This document shows positions 21,567 through 31,104 of a DNA stretch of 64,000 nucleotides, piece by piece. The first letter of the stretch is position 1, and each line of letters opens with the position of its first letter. The translations under genes and the position numbers were made by a program. Origin of the DNA: Chara braunii (lineage: Eukaryota > Streptophyta > Charophyceae > Charales > Characeae). The notes under the pieces were generated by a model. That model saw only the letters and a list, made by a program, of their open reading frames with translations, did no database searches and had not been told where the DNA came from. The stretch covers positions 397,042-461,041 of the forward strand of contig BFEA01000370.1 in assembly GCA_003427395.1 (NCBI GenBank), written 5' to 3'.

Positions 21567-22089
21567 CCAGTGACGCGTTGCAGGTACGGAGAACAGAGCG
21601 GCGCCGCAGTCGCAGACGAAGAGCAGGCTAAAGACAAAAGGACGCTTCCTTTTTGGGCAGGCGGCCTAGAAATAGTAAATCCGCAATATTGCCCAAAAGT
21701 GCCAGCATCCCACACCGAATTTCCGCGTGGTCCCTGCAAAGAGGAAACAGCCCGATATCGGCCTCCCCTATGCGGGGTCCAGTTTCCGAGTGCCTCTTCG
21801 GCAGAAAGGGTCACTATGGGCCCAGTAGCAATTCAAGAGCCAGGCGTCACCTCAGAACCCCGATCCCAGTCTTATCGATCATTTGCTGCAGAAGCCCATG
21901 AACCAGGTCTACTTCCAGGTCCAGATGCAGGAGCACTGCACACCGAGGTTAAAGATTTGACTTCTTCACCGGGGTAAGTTGCTGCCGTCAAGTTCTCTGT
22001 AAAACTGACAGAGCCGCCCTTAGTGCGGCGGAGACTAAGCTGCCGATGAATCAGCGACCAATGGTGCGGCCAGGCCTAGGGCCTCTATA
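21567..22089 (+). repeat. DIRS left terminal repeat, contains recombinase exon 1
   Basis: About 515 bp repeated at 36030-36545 with about 14 differences by eye. It opens at a TTGCAG|GTACGG acceptor-like junction, holds an open frame of about 131 codons (GERSGAAVADEEQAKDKRTL, WAGGLEIVNPQYCPK), reaches a CCGGG|GTAAGT donor-like junction at about 21975, and continues about 110 bp into the apparent intron. Confidence 0.7.
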
Positions 22090-22470
22090 ATCTGATTTGT
22101 GTGCAGGAAATGGTGGCTGAATTGATTACTCGTCGCTAGTCAAGAAGTTGACAGACCTCAGAGACAAAGAGAAATTGAAGGGGATTATACCCAGGGGCTG
22201 ATTGATTTCGTAGCGTTAATCGCTCAGCATGGTTTCCCAAAAAATGGAGAGCGGGAAAGAAGACGGATGATGCAGTCATTGGGCGTGTGGTTAATTAGAA
22301 ACCAAGTGGGGAGGGACATCAGCAACTGCCTAGATCTTGATGTTTTGTCCTTTCTTCAGAGTCAGTGGATTCCCGAACTAAGATTACATAGTCGCACCTT
22401 TGATTGCGATGGTCAACCGTTCCCTTCTTGTAGCACAATAGAGTCCAGTTTGAGTTGCTTGAATAGATGC

Positions 22471-22476
<6 letters not shown>
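21580..22476 (+). pseudogene. Recombinase gene 5' exons (DIRS)
   Basis: The first exon ends near 21974 at GTAAGT. A second begins best at TTGACAG|ACCTCAG (about 22157): joined there, the frame runs GPQRQREIEGDYTQGLIDFV, IAQHGFPKNGERERRRMM, WLIRNQVGRDI and so on to SLSCLNRCFL, where the 7.86-kb insertion begins. The frame picks up at 30338 with the same LNRCFL residues. This N-terminal part has no known catalytic residues; it may bind DNA or hold a core-binding domain. Splice sites are my reading, not verified. Confidence 0.55.
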
Positions 22477-22507
<31 letters not shown>

Positions 22508-22582
22508 NNNNNNNNNNNNNNNNNNNNNNNNNNNNNNNNNNNNNNNNNNNNNNNNNNNNNNNNNNNNNNNNNNNNNNNNNNN
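22508..22582. other. Assembly gap (N)
   Basis: 75 undetermined bases inside a poly(T) run. Confidence 0.95.
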
Positions 22583-22733
22583 TTTTTTTTTGGTTTAAGA
22601 GCCCTTGTTACGCCCTCCGTTCCGGTGGTGGTAAGAGAACCACCAGAATCGAGGTCTTATCTGTCGGGCTGCTCCATCTATTGGTGGGGAGTGGCACCTG
22701 CTGGAAACCGGGTCCAGCGTCCCTTGAATACAA
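22583..22733 (-). mobile_element. SINE-like retroposon family B, at the 3' end of the 7.86-kb insertion
   Basis: T9 then GTGGTAAGAGAACCACCAGA, CTCCATCTATTGGTGGGGAG and GAAACCGGGTCCAGCGTCCC. The order and words match the copies at 1.05, 48.8 and 60.9 kb. Its place directly beside the insertion's poly(A) suggests the family B signature can act as the 3' end of longer retroposons. Confidence 0.65.
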
Positions 22734-24499
22734 CATTGAAAACGAAACATCGAAGTCGGGGTCCTGTCGCTTGACGAGACCCCAGCAATGTTGTCGAGCG
22801 CATCGGTCCGGCACTGCACCAGGGCAGCGCGGGACCCTCCCGGCCGCGTCACGCAAAAGTTTATTTAAATCCTTCGTCGCAGATAACACATGTGGAGCTT
22901 CCTTAAGCCGCTCCGGCCGAGTGCGCCTGCCATACCTCTCGCGAGCCCCTACGACAGGATAGGGCCTACACGAGGCACGACTTACCTACACCTTACGGGA
23001 GTTGTCACCTCCCTTCGGTGGGCGTATCCCCGCCGAGATACCAGTCCACAGTACGAGAGCTAATCAGTTGCAGTCGCAGAGGTGGACCAGCCGAGGGCGT
23101 TTCTCATTCGCTGTAGCATAGGGGGTACGCGCAGTAATACGTCTCTATCGAACCCGCACGCGAACCGACATCTTGGGGGGCTGAGGTCCCAAGCGCGACT
23201 CGTCGTCGGTCGACTAGGACGCATCCCACACACCACGCGCACACCTCTTTACGAACACAAAAAAAATAAAACACACACACACACACATACAAAAAAGCAC
23301 AGCACAAACAACGCGACAACGCTCCTAGCCCCTCGGTAGCCAACCCATAACTTTCCAATGCGAAAATCGAATAGGCGTCGCGCGCGAGATTTAGTATAAA
23401 ACCGCGTAGACGCAGGGCTAACTCATATCGACTCGCAATGGAAGCGTACGCAGGCAGTCGCGACAATGGCGTACTATGTAGTACCCATACTCAGGCGATC
23501 CTCGTTAATCTCGAGGGTCGCGTTCAACACTCAAGTGTCGGCTGACACGCGCCTAGAGGGTTAATCTCTCGATGCTGGACAACTGCCATGCGCGGTTGAA
23601 GACCACACCCTCTTCTGCACCCTGTGCAGAGGGGTTGAGTAGACAGCTTTAAGCTGTCGTGGCAGTCGATCATCAAGGGGTTTGACTTTGACGGCTGCCA
23701 CGGACTATAACGTCCAACTATAAAAACTTCAAAGAGTAAAAGATAACAAAGGGTTTTCCTTTCCTCTCAAGCCATAATCCGGTTAACCCTTATGCACAAT
23801 TGCAGTAGGCCTCTCGAATACTCAGGGCACTTATAAATATATAAGGATTAGTTTTATAGGACGATCACTTCTCACAGTCATATAAGTATGTAATCGCAGA
23901 GAATCACATCCAAAGTCCGAACCACAACCATACCTGCAATCACATCAACGAGTCAAATCAAATAGCCCACACACTACGCGGAGTCAACCCCAACCACCTT
24001 TTACGCTCATACCCCTCGCGTTAGTCATGCAAGCCCCAAACCTCATGTCCAACCAACCTTAATTAAATACTCAGCACCTTTGTTAAATGACCATAAAAGT
24101 CTGTGTGAAACCTTAATAAAACAACGAAATCACCAGGGCTAAAGCCTTTTAGGTTGAGTGTGGAGGGAGAGTTGAAATTGAGTCGTAGACCGACGAATCG
24201 GCAACCGACCTGTTATTAGTGATAACAGAAAGTGATCCTCAAGGGATCAAGCTAAATCTAGCCCTGAACTTGGATCAAATGATCAAAAAAATTTGTAACA
24301 CACGACAGACCAATCCCCAAGCCAAGATCATAAGTGTATGGAGAATACAACTCCATAATACATCCTCACCCAAAATCTCCCTATAAGCTAACCCTAAGTC
24401 TACCTCTAAGTCAGTGCTTAAGCCAAAGGTAGACCAACTGCAGAATCTCCCCTATTCTGGGTGGATCGCCTGAATCACCACCTGTCAAAATATAATCTA
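22734..24499. other. Unassigned part of the insertion
   Basis: No coding region recognised. There is a CA microsatellite at 23269-23290, a palindrome GACAGCTTTAAGCTGTC near 23643, and a CTTGGG..CCCAAG hairpin near 23173. Overall base composition falls from GC-rich to AT-rich at about 23.7 kb. Confidence 0.35.
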
Positions 24500-25080
24500 T
24501 CTCCTCTAAACTAATAAAATTTCGGCAGCGCTTCCCGTAGGAAAAGTGCCTTTTCAGAATTAATATAAGCCCAGATATGAGAACAAAAATAATATATAAC
24601 TCCTGGAAAGTCAAATTTTGTCCAACTCCTGATTTAGTAAAAATTTGGGCAGCACTCCCTTTACAAAGGGAGACTTCCCANATTTATACTAAGTCAGATT
24701 TGAACTCATAAGACAACTTGAGTTCAACTTAGACAAGATTTAACTAACTCCTCAGTTTTGCAGAAATTTCGGCAGCACTCTCTCTAGAAAAATGTTTTCT
24801 CAAAATTTATACAAAGCGAGGTCCAGAATTTGAGAATAACTTTGACTTCTCAAAGTCCAATTTTGTCTAACTCCCTGAATTAGTAAAAATTTGGGCAGCA
24901 CTCCCTCTAGAAAAGGAGACTTTCCAGATTTATACTAAGCCAGATATATGGAAAAGGCGAGTTGAACTCTAACAAGTCAAAAGTTGACTAACTTCTTGGA
25001 TTTGTAGAAATTTCGGCAGCGCTTTCCATAGGAAAAGTAGTTTATCAAGATTTATACAAAGTCAAATGTAAGAAAAAATC
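24500..25080. repeat. Alternating satellite, five units of about 122 bp
   Basis: Units begin with an AAATTTCGGCAGC or AAATTTGGGCAGC core at about 24519, 24645, 24766, 24891 and 25013. Two types alternate: 1, 3 and 5 have TTCGGCAGC, while 2 and 4 have TTGGGCAGC and more similar flanks, giving a higher-order period near 245 bp. Each core is followed by a small hairpin whose arms differ but still pair, for example CTCCCTTT..AAAGGGAG in unit 2 and CTTTCC..GGAAAG in unit 5. The core recurs, reverse-complemented, three times in the gypsy leader (38.9-39.2 kb). Confidence 0.75.
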
Positions 25081-25346
25081 TCAGAAAATGCAAGAATTGA
25101 TCTAAGTAAAAAAACGTTACTACAGAAAATGCAGGAATTGACACTAACTCCTATAGCTTTAGCACATGGCGAACAACTAAAACAACTACCTATCAACCTG
25201 AAACAGACTAAGTAGTGGCCTCACTCAGTCACATGCAAGCCAAACCACGAACGTAAGTACTCTCACCATCCCAAATTCATTCCATATAAATAGTTCATGA
25301 ATCTTCAAGTTCTTGAATCCGTATACCCATCTTACATAAGACATAG

Positions 25347-26032
25347 AGCTGGACCATTCGCCATTGAAACAATGTCCAGCTTGTCTTTATGATATACACG
25401 AAAAGGTTGCACAACTATTTCTCTCTTCTTTTGGGCAGATGACTAGGCCATTCGCCATGGAAACAATGCCTAGTCGCCCTTAATTGTTTAATACCCAAAT
25501 ATTTAGTATTTGTCTGACTTTGTTTTCAAAAGAAAAGGCAAATATGGGCAGGGGACTGAACCATTCATAGTAGAAACAATATTCAACTTGCCCAAACTAT
25601 TTCCATTTATACTTTGTATTCTCCTTTTTCTCTTCTTAATGATATGGCTTAACGCTGAACCATTCACAGTAGAAACAATGCCCAGCTGCCAGTTCACATG
25701 CAAATATACATAAAGTATTTTCCTTTATACTCAGTTTAATTTATGTGCGTGGTTTTCAAACTAAACCATTCACCATGGAAACAATGCTTAGCCTTAGACA
25801 AAAAATCCTCCCTCAGAATAAACAAGAATTTAAACTCCTTCAATCAGGCAAACCCTCAGAGTTAACTAGAGTAAACAGACCATTCACAGTAGAAACAATG
25901 CCTGGTTCTCAAGAAAATAACTAAATAAACATAGCAACCAGGTCATTCACAGTAGAAACAATGCCTGGTCCTTCAGAAAACAGCCAAATAAACATAGCCC
26001 TGAGCCATTCACAGTAGAAACAATGCTCAGGC
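25347..26032. repeat. Eight hairpins with conserved loop and variable paired stems
   Basis: A 21-base core, variants of CATTCACAGTAGAAACAATG with one leading C or T, occurs eight times. The loops are 25354-25374, 25448-25468, 25561-25581, 25660-25680, 25766-25786, 25880-25900, 25943-25963 and 26005-26025. It is flanked by arms that differ between copies yet pair within a copy: AGCTGGA/TCCAGCT, GACTAGG/CCTAGTC, ACCAGG/CCTGGT, CCTGAG/CTCAGG. Copies 3 to 6 pair only in part (4-5 bp). CATT and AATG at the core ends add four more pairs. Spacing is 60 to 115 bp. DNA between copies is not clearly repeated. Confidence 0.8.
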
Positions 26033-27795
26033 TTGGGTTGACCCTTCTAATCGCATGCAAAACTGCCTTCCCCCAGTTCATGCCTTAGCCTGCATTCAGA
26101 CAAAAATAAACTGAAACTTATGCTTCACTCTCATACGTCCCTTTCCTTTTAATCTGATTGGGTCCTGAAGAGAAAACAATAGTCATAGGGACAAACTCAT
26201 GCATACATCAATCATACTGCATGGAGATAAGCAAACATGGGTAGTAATGGATTATATAGAAGAAGTGGTTTGCCTGATGGTTCCCTGCCTCCAGAACTCC
26301 TCCTGAGTTCCGGCAGAGCTCCCACAATTGGTGGGTGGACTCCCCACAGAGTCTTAACGCGGATTACGGGTTGCAATCCCGCCTGCCGCCTTCCTCTCAG
26401 AACCACTGGACTAGACTTAGAGTAGGGAGGGCAGAAGGAGAATAGTTTGAGTCTCTCAGATCTAAGAATGGTGCTCTCAGACTCGCGTGAGAGGGCCTTG
26501 ATATCTTATTACGCCTGAGGGCCCCGCAATGATGGCCAAACCGGCAACAGCTCTGTCAATCCGACGTCAAACTGCAAATGTCGACTCCCCTGACGAACTC
26601 CCAAGTCGCAGTGACAACCTCCTTCCCACCTACTCTTTCAAGCTGTAACAGCAGCCTTCCCCACAATCCGACTACCAACCTCACACTACACCTCCACTCT
26701 CCAAAGCTGCAGTCGTATGGCTCTCAAAACAGTCGCTGCCCAAAGCAGCGCAGCAAGCCTGCCGCATTCTCAACAACTATTGTGGTAGAAGAACATGGTT
26801 GAAGCGAACAACAGAGCGCACAGCAGCAGAACAGTAAGCTCGAAGCAGCCTGTAGCAAGCTCTGCGCCAACTGTTGTTGAAAGTGCGGCCGAGGCAATTG
26901 GCGGGACACACAGCAGTCAACAAACCGCAACTCGTACCAACATACTGAAGCTACACTAGCTCACTCACCTGGCCTGAGCTAAGAAGCCTGATGGGTGGCG
27001 CAACCCTGCTGGGTGACAGCAATACCACGTCCCCCGCTGCACCGTGTACACTCCCTCTCCTGGTGTGGCATTGGGTGTATACCCAAATAAGCCGCCAACA
27101 ACTAATTGTTGCGCAGCGAATCCTGAAAGCAACACACTTATACTCATCTGTATAATACGGCCTGCCCCCACACCTGCGGCGGACACAGACGGCACGGGCA
27201 GCGGATAGCAGCACGACAGTGAAGTAGCACAGTACAAGGCGACATCAACAGCCCAGTCACACCCCACAAAGAACAGCATGCAAGGCAAGCGGGACACTAG
27301 CAGCACGACAACGGCGGGACCTAGACGAGGACGCCCACACATCCAACACGGAGCGAAGCAGCACGCGACCTACCCAGACCATGATTGAACCCTACAGACT
27401 GTTGGTTCCTACCACCCCCCGAACCAGGTGGCTACCCCGACAACTCCTGCCATTATCTACAGGGCAACACCGACATCCCGAACTGGACGGTCCCCACCTC
27501 GATGTACTTGGCCCGCTCTAGCCGTCAGGTGAGTGTCCCCCTCGCTGCTGTTCTCTTTCTCTGTTGCATCTACTATCGACCCTCCCGCACTGTCACAACT
27601 TCAAAGAAACACAATGATCAAGGGTTGAATGAATCTTTCGNAAAAANGCNACTAGATTCAGTCAGTTTTACAANGCTGTTTTCCTTCCCCACGTGCAGCT
27701 GCTTCTCTCNCTAACCCCCTATCTACTAATTCACTGACCAAATTAACTGCAAAATCGGGTTCGCAACCCCCAAAAACCTCATAATCGAATTCTCC
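26033..27795. other. Unassigned part of the insertion
   Basis: No coding or RNA gene recognised. Open frames are short and on both strands. Scattered single N bases from 27641 onward suggest a poorly resolved or polymorphic repeat. Confidence 0.35.
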
Positions 27796-28571
27796 CTCGT
27801 CCGTTTTCATCGAGAAACGGACGAGATACTCGTCTTTCTCCTTTTTCCTTTTTCTCTCCTCGCCATANCCCGNGCACCTCCTTTCTTACTACCTCTAATC
27901 TTACTAACTCCTTGCTAAAACCAACCTCGGAATCAGGATCGCCCGAGGCTAAAACCCCCAAAAATCCTCTTCCCCTACCCGAATTCGACGACAAACGGGT
28001 AAGTTGCAGGCTCTTCCTCCCGCCTTTCTCACCTCCTTCGTCATCCTNATCTCCGCATGTACCTGGCTCCCTTTNNCGCCCAGGTTCACGCTCACTTCTA
28101 ACTCCAAACCTACTAACTTTCATCCAGATCCGACTTCACAATCCTGTTCGCCCGACCCCAAAACGCTAATCTACTATCTNCTCTCACTCGATTCCATCAA
28201 GAATNGAGTGAGATCCCGTTTTCTCACTCCCNACCTTCTTTGCCTTTGCCATCTCCGCGCAATGCTTTTCTCCATNAANTTCCTACTTACTAACTCACTT
28301 NTCAAACTAACTGCAGATTCGAGCTCGCCNATCTGGAAAACCCCAGATCTGCATCTTTATCTGCCGAAAACGATCAAGAAATCGGCAGACTAACCCAAAC
28401 TCTCCTCCCATCTTCTTCCTTTCTTCGTTTGGCATAGCCTGGCGCACTAACTTTTCTACTAACCTTTCTTCTTACTAATTTTTCTCTCGATCTGACTTCA
28501 TATTCGCGTTCGCCATCCTCCAAACTCCCGATTCCGATCTCTCTTCAACTCGATTCCAGTAGAAATCGAGT
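27796..28571. repeat. Second hairpin cluster, related loop, different stems
   Basis: Repeat-like spacers (CTAACTN, TTACTAAC words) carry hairpins. They are CTCGTCCGTTT/AAACGGACGAG (27796-27806, 27815-27825), TACCCG/CGGGTA (27976-27981, 27996-28001), TCTCACTCGATTC/GAATNGAGTGAGA (28182-28194, 28201-28213), ATCTGG/CCAGAT (28331-28336, 28343-28348), CTGCCGA/TCGGCAG (28361-28367, 28382-28388) and ACTCGATT/AATCGAGT (28548-28555, 28564-28571). Several loops (CATCAA, CATCGAG, CCAGTAGA) resemble the centre of the 25.3-26.0 kb loops. Confidence 0.7.
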
Positions 28572-29123
28572 GCGCTGCTCCGCTATGACCGCGCCCGGCT
28601 CCTGCTTCCGCCATCCCCCTTGTGGCGCACGCACCCAGTGCGCGTTCCCGCCTAGATTCATCCAACACTCACCTTTTTCCTTGCTGCCTGTCTTCGCCCC
28701 GTCACTCCGATGCTTGCTCACCCTCCACGGCTGCACTAGCGCCTGACAGCCTCAATGGCTCGGCCCTATTGCCCATCGATCCTTGGCTCTCTACCCGAAT
28801 GGATCCGGCGCTGAAATGCGCCCGGATTCATCCCTTCCGCCATTCCGTCTTTGCTTTCACAGCGCCCATCCGTTGCTGCTAGCGCAGCACAATTCTTACA
28901 GCCCCGTTGCTGTCCACTTCTGTCATGGCCGCCCTGTGCTACTATCCGTTCTCCCCGCGGCCCGTCGCCCACTTCGACCATCGGGCATACTGCACACCTC
29001 CTTACCCAGGCGCTGAGACAGCGCTTCCGCATGGCTCCTGCGGGAATCAATGAATGGCTAGGCACTGCTCCTTGATTTATACTTCAGAGGCCCTGCCCTT
29101 TGCCGTCGGTCTTTGGTACTCCC
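28572..29123. other. Unassigned
   Basis: Overlapping open frames on both strands, no motif or repeat recognised. Confidence 0.3.
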
Positions 29124-29375
29124 GGCTGACCCCCGGCTGGTACTTGGCCGGTATCACCCACTACAGTAGTATATACCGCCTCCTATACTTAGTTCGACGT
29201 GGGCAGAGCCCGACACCCCCTTTTTGGGCCCCTTTCCCTGCCCGNTTTCACCCACCCAGCCGTAGCAGGTGTCGCCCCTGCTGGTGGGCGGCACTGCGGC
29301 TCCCTCATGCCCTCTCATTGGAGGCTTGAACACATATGTGACTGATACGAGGTTCCCCAAAATACTATAGCGCGA
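29124..29375 (+). mobile_element. tRNA-derived SINE family A, 3' fragment with internal insert
   Basis: GGCTGACCCC, GGCCGGTATCACCCAC, GCAGGTGTCGCCCCTGCTGG, CATTGGAGGCTTGAACAC and GAGGTTCCCC..AATACTATA follow the order of the 3' half of the copy at 47873-48250. About 100 bases between the first and second blocks are foreign. The tRNA-like head is missing. Confidence 0.65.
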
Positions 29376-29383
29376 TAATAGCG

Positions 29384-29480
29384 GGGTAAGTTCGACGCAT
29401 CTGCAAAAAAAACAACTTGGAACTGCACTTCAGGCAACCTCCCGAACATAACACACCCCATGTGACCCTGCATTAGGCCC
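29384..29480 (+). mobile_element. TIR-family left end, fragment
   Basis: GGGGTAAGTTCGACGCATCT, GAACTGCACTTCAGGCAA and CCGAACATAACACACCCC parallel the left end of the element at 2485. No matching right end was found downstream. Confidence 0.5.
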
Positions 29481-30337
29481 GATATCGCGTCCCAGAACGG
29501 GACACGGGTGAAACAAAAATAAAAAGGAGGCTAAACAAAAATAATAAAACTGAAACGGGAAACTTTTAACGGGCAGCCCTACGAATCGGCCCCCTTCCGT
29601 CGCGCTTGTAAACAAAAAACGAAGGGGGATAGCCCCGCCGGGCCCTCGACCCCTCCGATTTTCTCCACCCCGCTCTGCTGCCATTGCTACATCGGCGTCC
29701 GCCGACCTCGATCCCCGAACCTCCGTATCGTCATCCCAATGTCGTAACCTATAGGGCTAAGCCCAAGCTTGAGACCGAACACACGCGGAGTGCCATATAA
29801 GGCAGTGTGGCGCGGCGCTTTGGGCCAACACACCGGCTGTGCGACTCTCAGTGCCTGCGCCGACTTGCTTATACCGTGCCATAATTGCCCCGCGCGCCAT
29901 CCTACGACACCCCACTCACCGCACAAAGTCGCACCGTCGTTGCCGATGCCGTCGTCGGGGTTGTTCCCCGCACGCGCGCTCGACTGGGTCAAACATAACC
30001 ATCGAAAGAAAATATCCCCTAGACTCTAATTTAATTAAGAGTAACAAAAAATAAAAACTTAAAGTTAAAAATAAAAATAAACAGATCGACGCCCACGCCG
30101 GTTTCGTAATCAATATCAGGGGATGAATCATGCGCGCCTTAAACCTGCGCGCCCACGCACTCTTTACTCTAGTCAACCATCCAATCAACATAAATCACAG
30201 ACACCGCCGCGCCTAGCGCGGTATACTTAAGCTTTAAACCAAACTATTTTCTGTCGCTTGCAAAAACCAGGGCGGATACCCTTGTAAGGGTATTCGCACC
30301 GACACTGTGCCTATATCTTTGCCTCTCGGGCCCCCCC
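29481..30337. other. Unassigned 5' end of the insertion, with hairpin
   Basis: No coding recognised. GCGGATACCCTT/AAGGGTATTCGC (30271-30282, 30285-30296) forms a strong hairpin about 40 bp inside the 5' end of the minus-strand insertion, so it would lie near the start of its RNA. Confidence 0.45.
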
Positions 30338-31086
30338 TGAATAGATGCTTTCTCATACTTGGTCGTGAAGGGATGAATAAATGTTTTCTTATACATGGTC
30401 GTGAAGGGCTGCAAAATCCTTGTAACTGTAGCAAGGTACGAGATTACCGCCGTGCGTATCGGAATTACGCCTTGAAGATGGGAGTTCGCAAGAGCCAGGC
30501 CACTGCAATGACGACCGAGAAGATGCAGATTCTGAGCCAGAGTATGCGTGAGGGTATGAAGACGAAAAATGGTTACCGATACGCTGAAGAGTTGCGTGAT
30601 CTCTGCATAATGACCTATCTATGGGAAAGTTGGCAGAGGGGTGGGGAGGGGCTGCGATTGAGAGGGGAGGAGGTGGATGAGGAAACCGTACGAGTACAAC
30701 CTGGCTATACTAAGACCCTGAGGAGGGGGAGATGCGGGGTGATCCGACTTCGGGATCCTCAAGGACATGGAACCTGCTTCTTGGAGGTTGTTGAGGAGAT
30801 GCGCGAGTGCTATAGTCGACTAGTGCCACCTATCGACCTACGTGATGGAGGTCCTCTCTTCCAAAGTACCCGGACCAAAGGGATTCTGAGTCTTAGCAGC
30901 TTCAACAAACGTCTGAAGGAAAGGTTGAAGGCCAACGGGATTTATGAGGGTGAGAGCAGCCATAGTTTTCGAGTAGGCGGTGTTCGAGCTGGGATCCAGG
31001 CCGGTTGGAGTCTGGAGAAAATGTTGTGTCAAGGCACTTGGAAACACTTGTCGTCCTTCATGCGGTACGGGTATGGCTGTAATTGA
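30338..31086 (+). pseudogene. Tyrosine recombinase catalytic domain (DIRS)
   Basis: Encodes about 250 residues of a phage-integrase-type recombinase, which would insert circular element DNA by strand exchange through a covalent tyrosine. Counting from the upstream ATG at 30307: Arg in WQRGGEGLRLRG (111/117), the KT pair in GYTKTLRRG, then HSFR (His219, Arg222), GTWKH (His247) and RYGYG (probable nucleophile Tyr254). This is the expected R-K-H-R-H-Y order. The start carries a 12-residue tandem repeat, RCFLILGREGMN then KCFLIHGREGLQ. The domain itself is unbroken, but the gene is split by the 7.86-kb insertion, so the whole protein is probably lost. It converges on the RT gene. Confidence 0.8.
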
Positions 31087-31104
31087 GCAATTTAGAATGA
31101 GAGG

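Larger units (their letters stand above)
22477..30337 (-). mobile_element. 7.86-kb poly(A)-ended insertion with 17-bp target duplication, apparently non-coding
   Basis: TGAATAGATGCTTTCTC occurs at 22460-22476 and 30338-30354. Left of the insert junction is T31 plus a 75-base gap, i.e. a poly(A) tail for a minus-strand retroposon. The right junction is CCCCCCC, i.e. G-initiated at the 5' end. Removing the insert and one copy of the 17 bp joins SLSCLNRCFL to ILGREGMNKCF in frame. Inside I find a family B 3' tail next to the poly(T), an alternating 122-bp satellite, the conserved-loop hairpin cluster, a family A SINE piece and a TIR-family end, but no RT or other recognisable protein. It could be a non-autonomous retroposon, a copied long RNA, or nested insertions. 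Confidence 0.65.

Noticed and set aside
22734-24499. Ribosomal RNA gene piece
   Set aside because: A GC-rich stretch with rRNA-like words was considered, but no conserved rRNA block could be recognised.
25347-26032. CRISPR-like array of spaced repeats
   Set aside because: The repeats have variable paired flanks, spacing of 60-115 bp and no cas genes, and the window is clearly eukaryotic.
25347-26032. Hammerhead ribozymes (GAAAC near NUH-like sites)
   Set aside because: The CUGAUGA core half of the hammerhead is absent from every copy.
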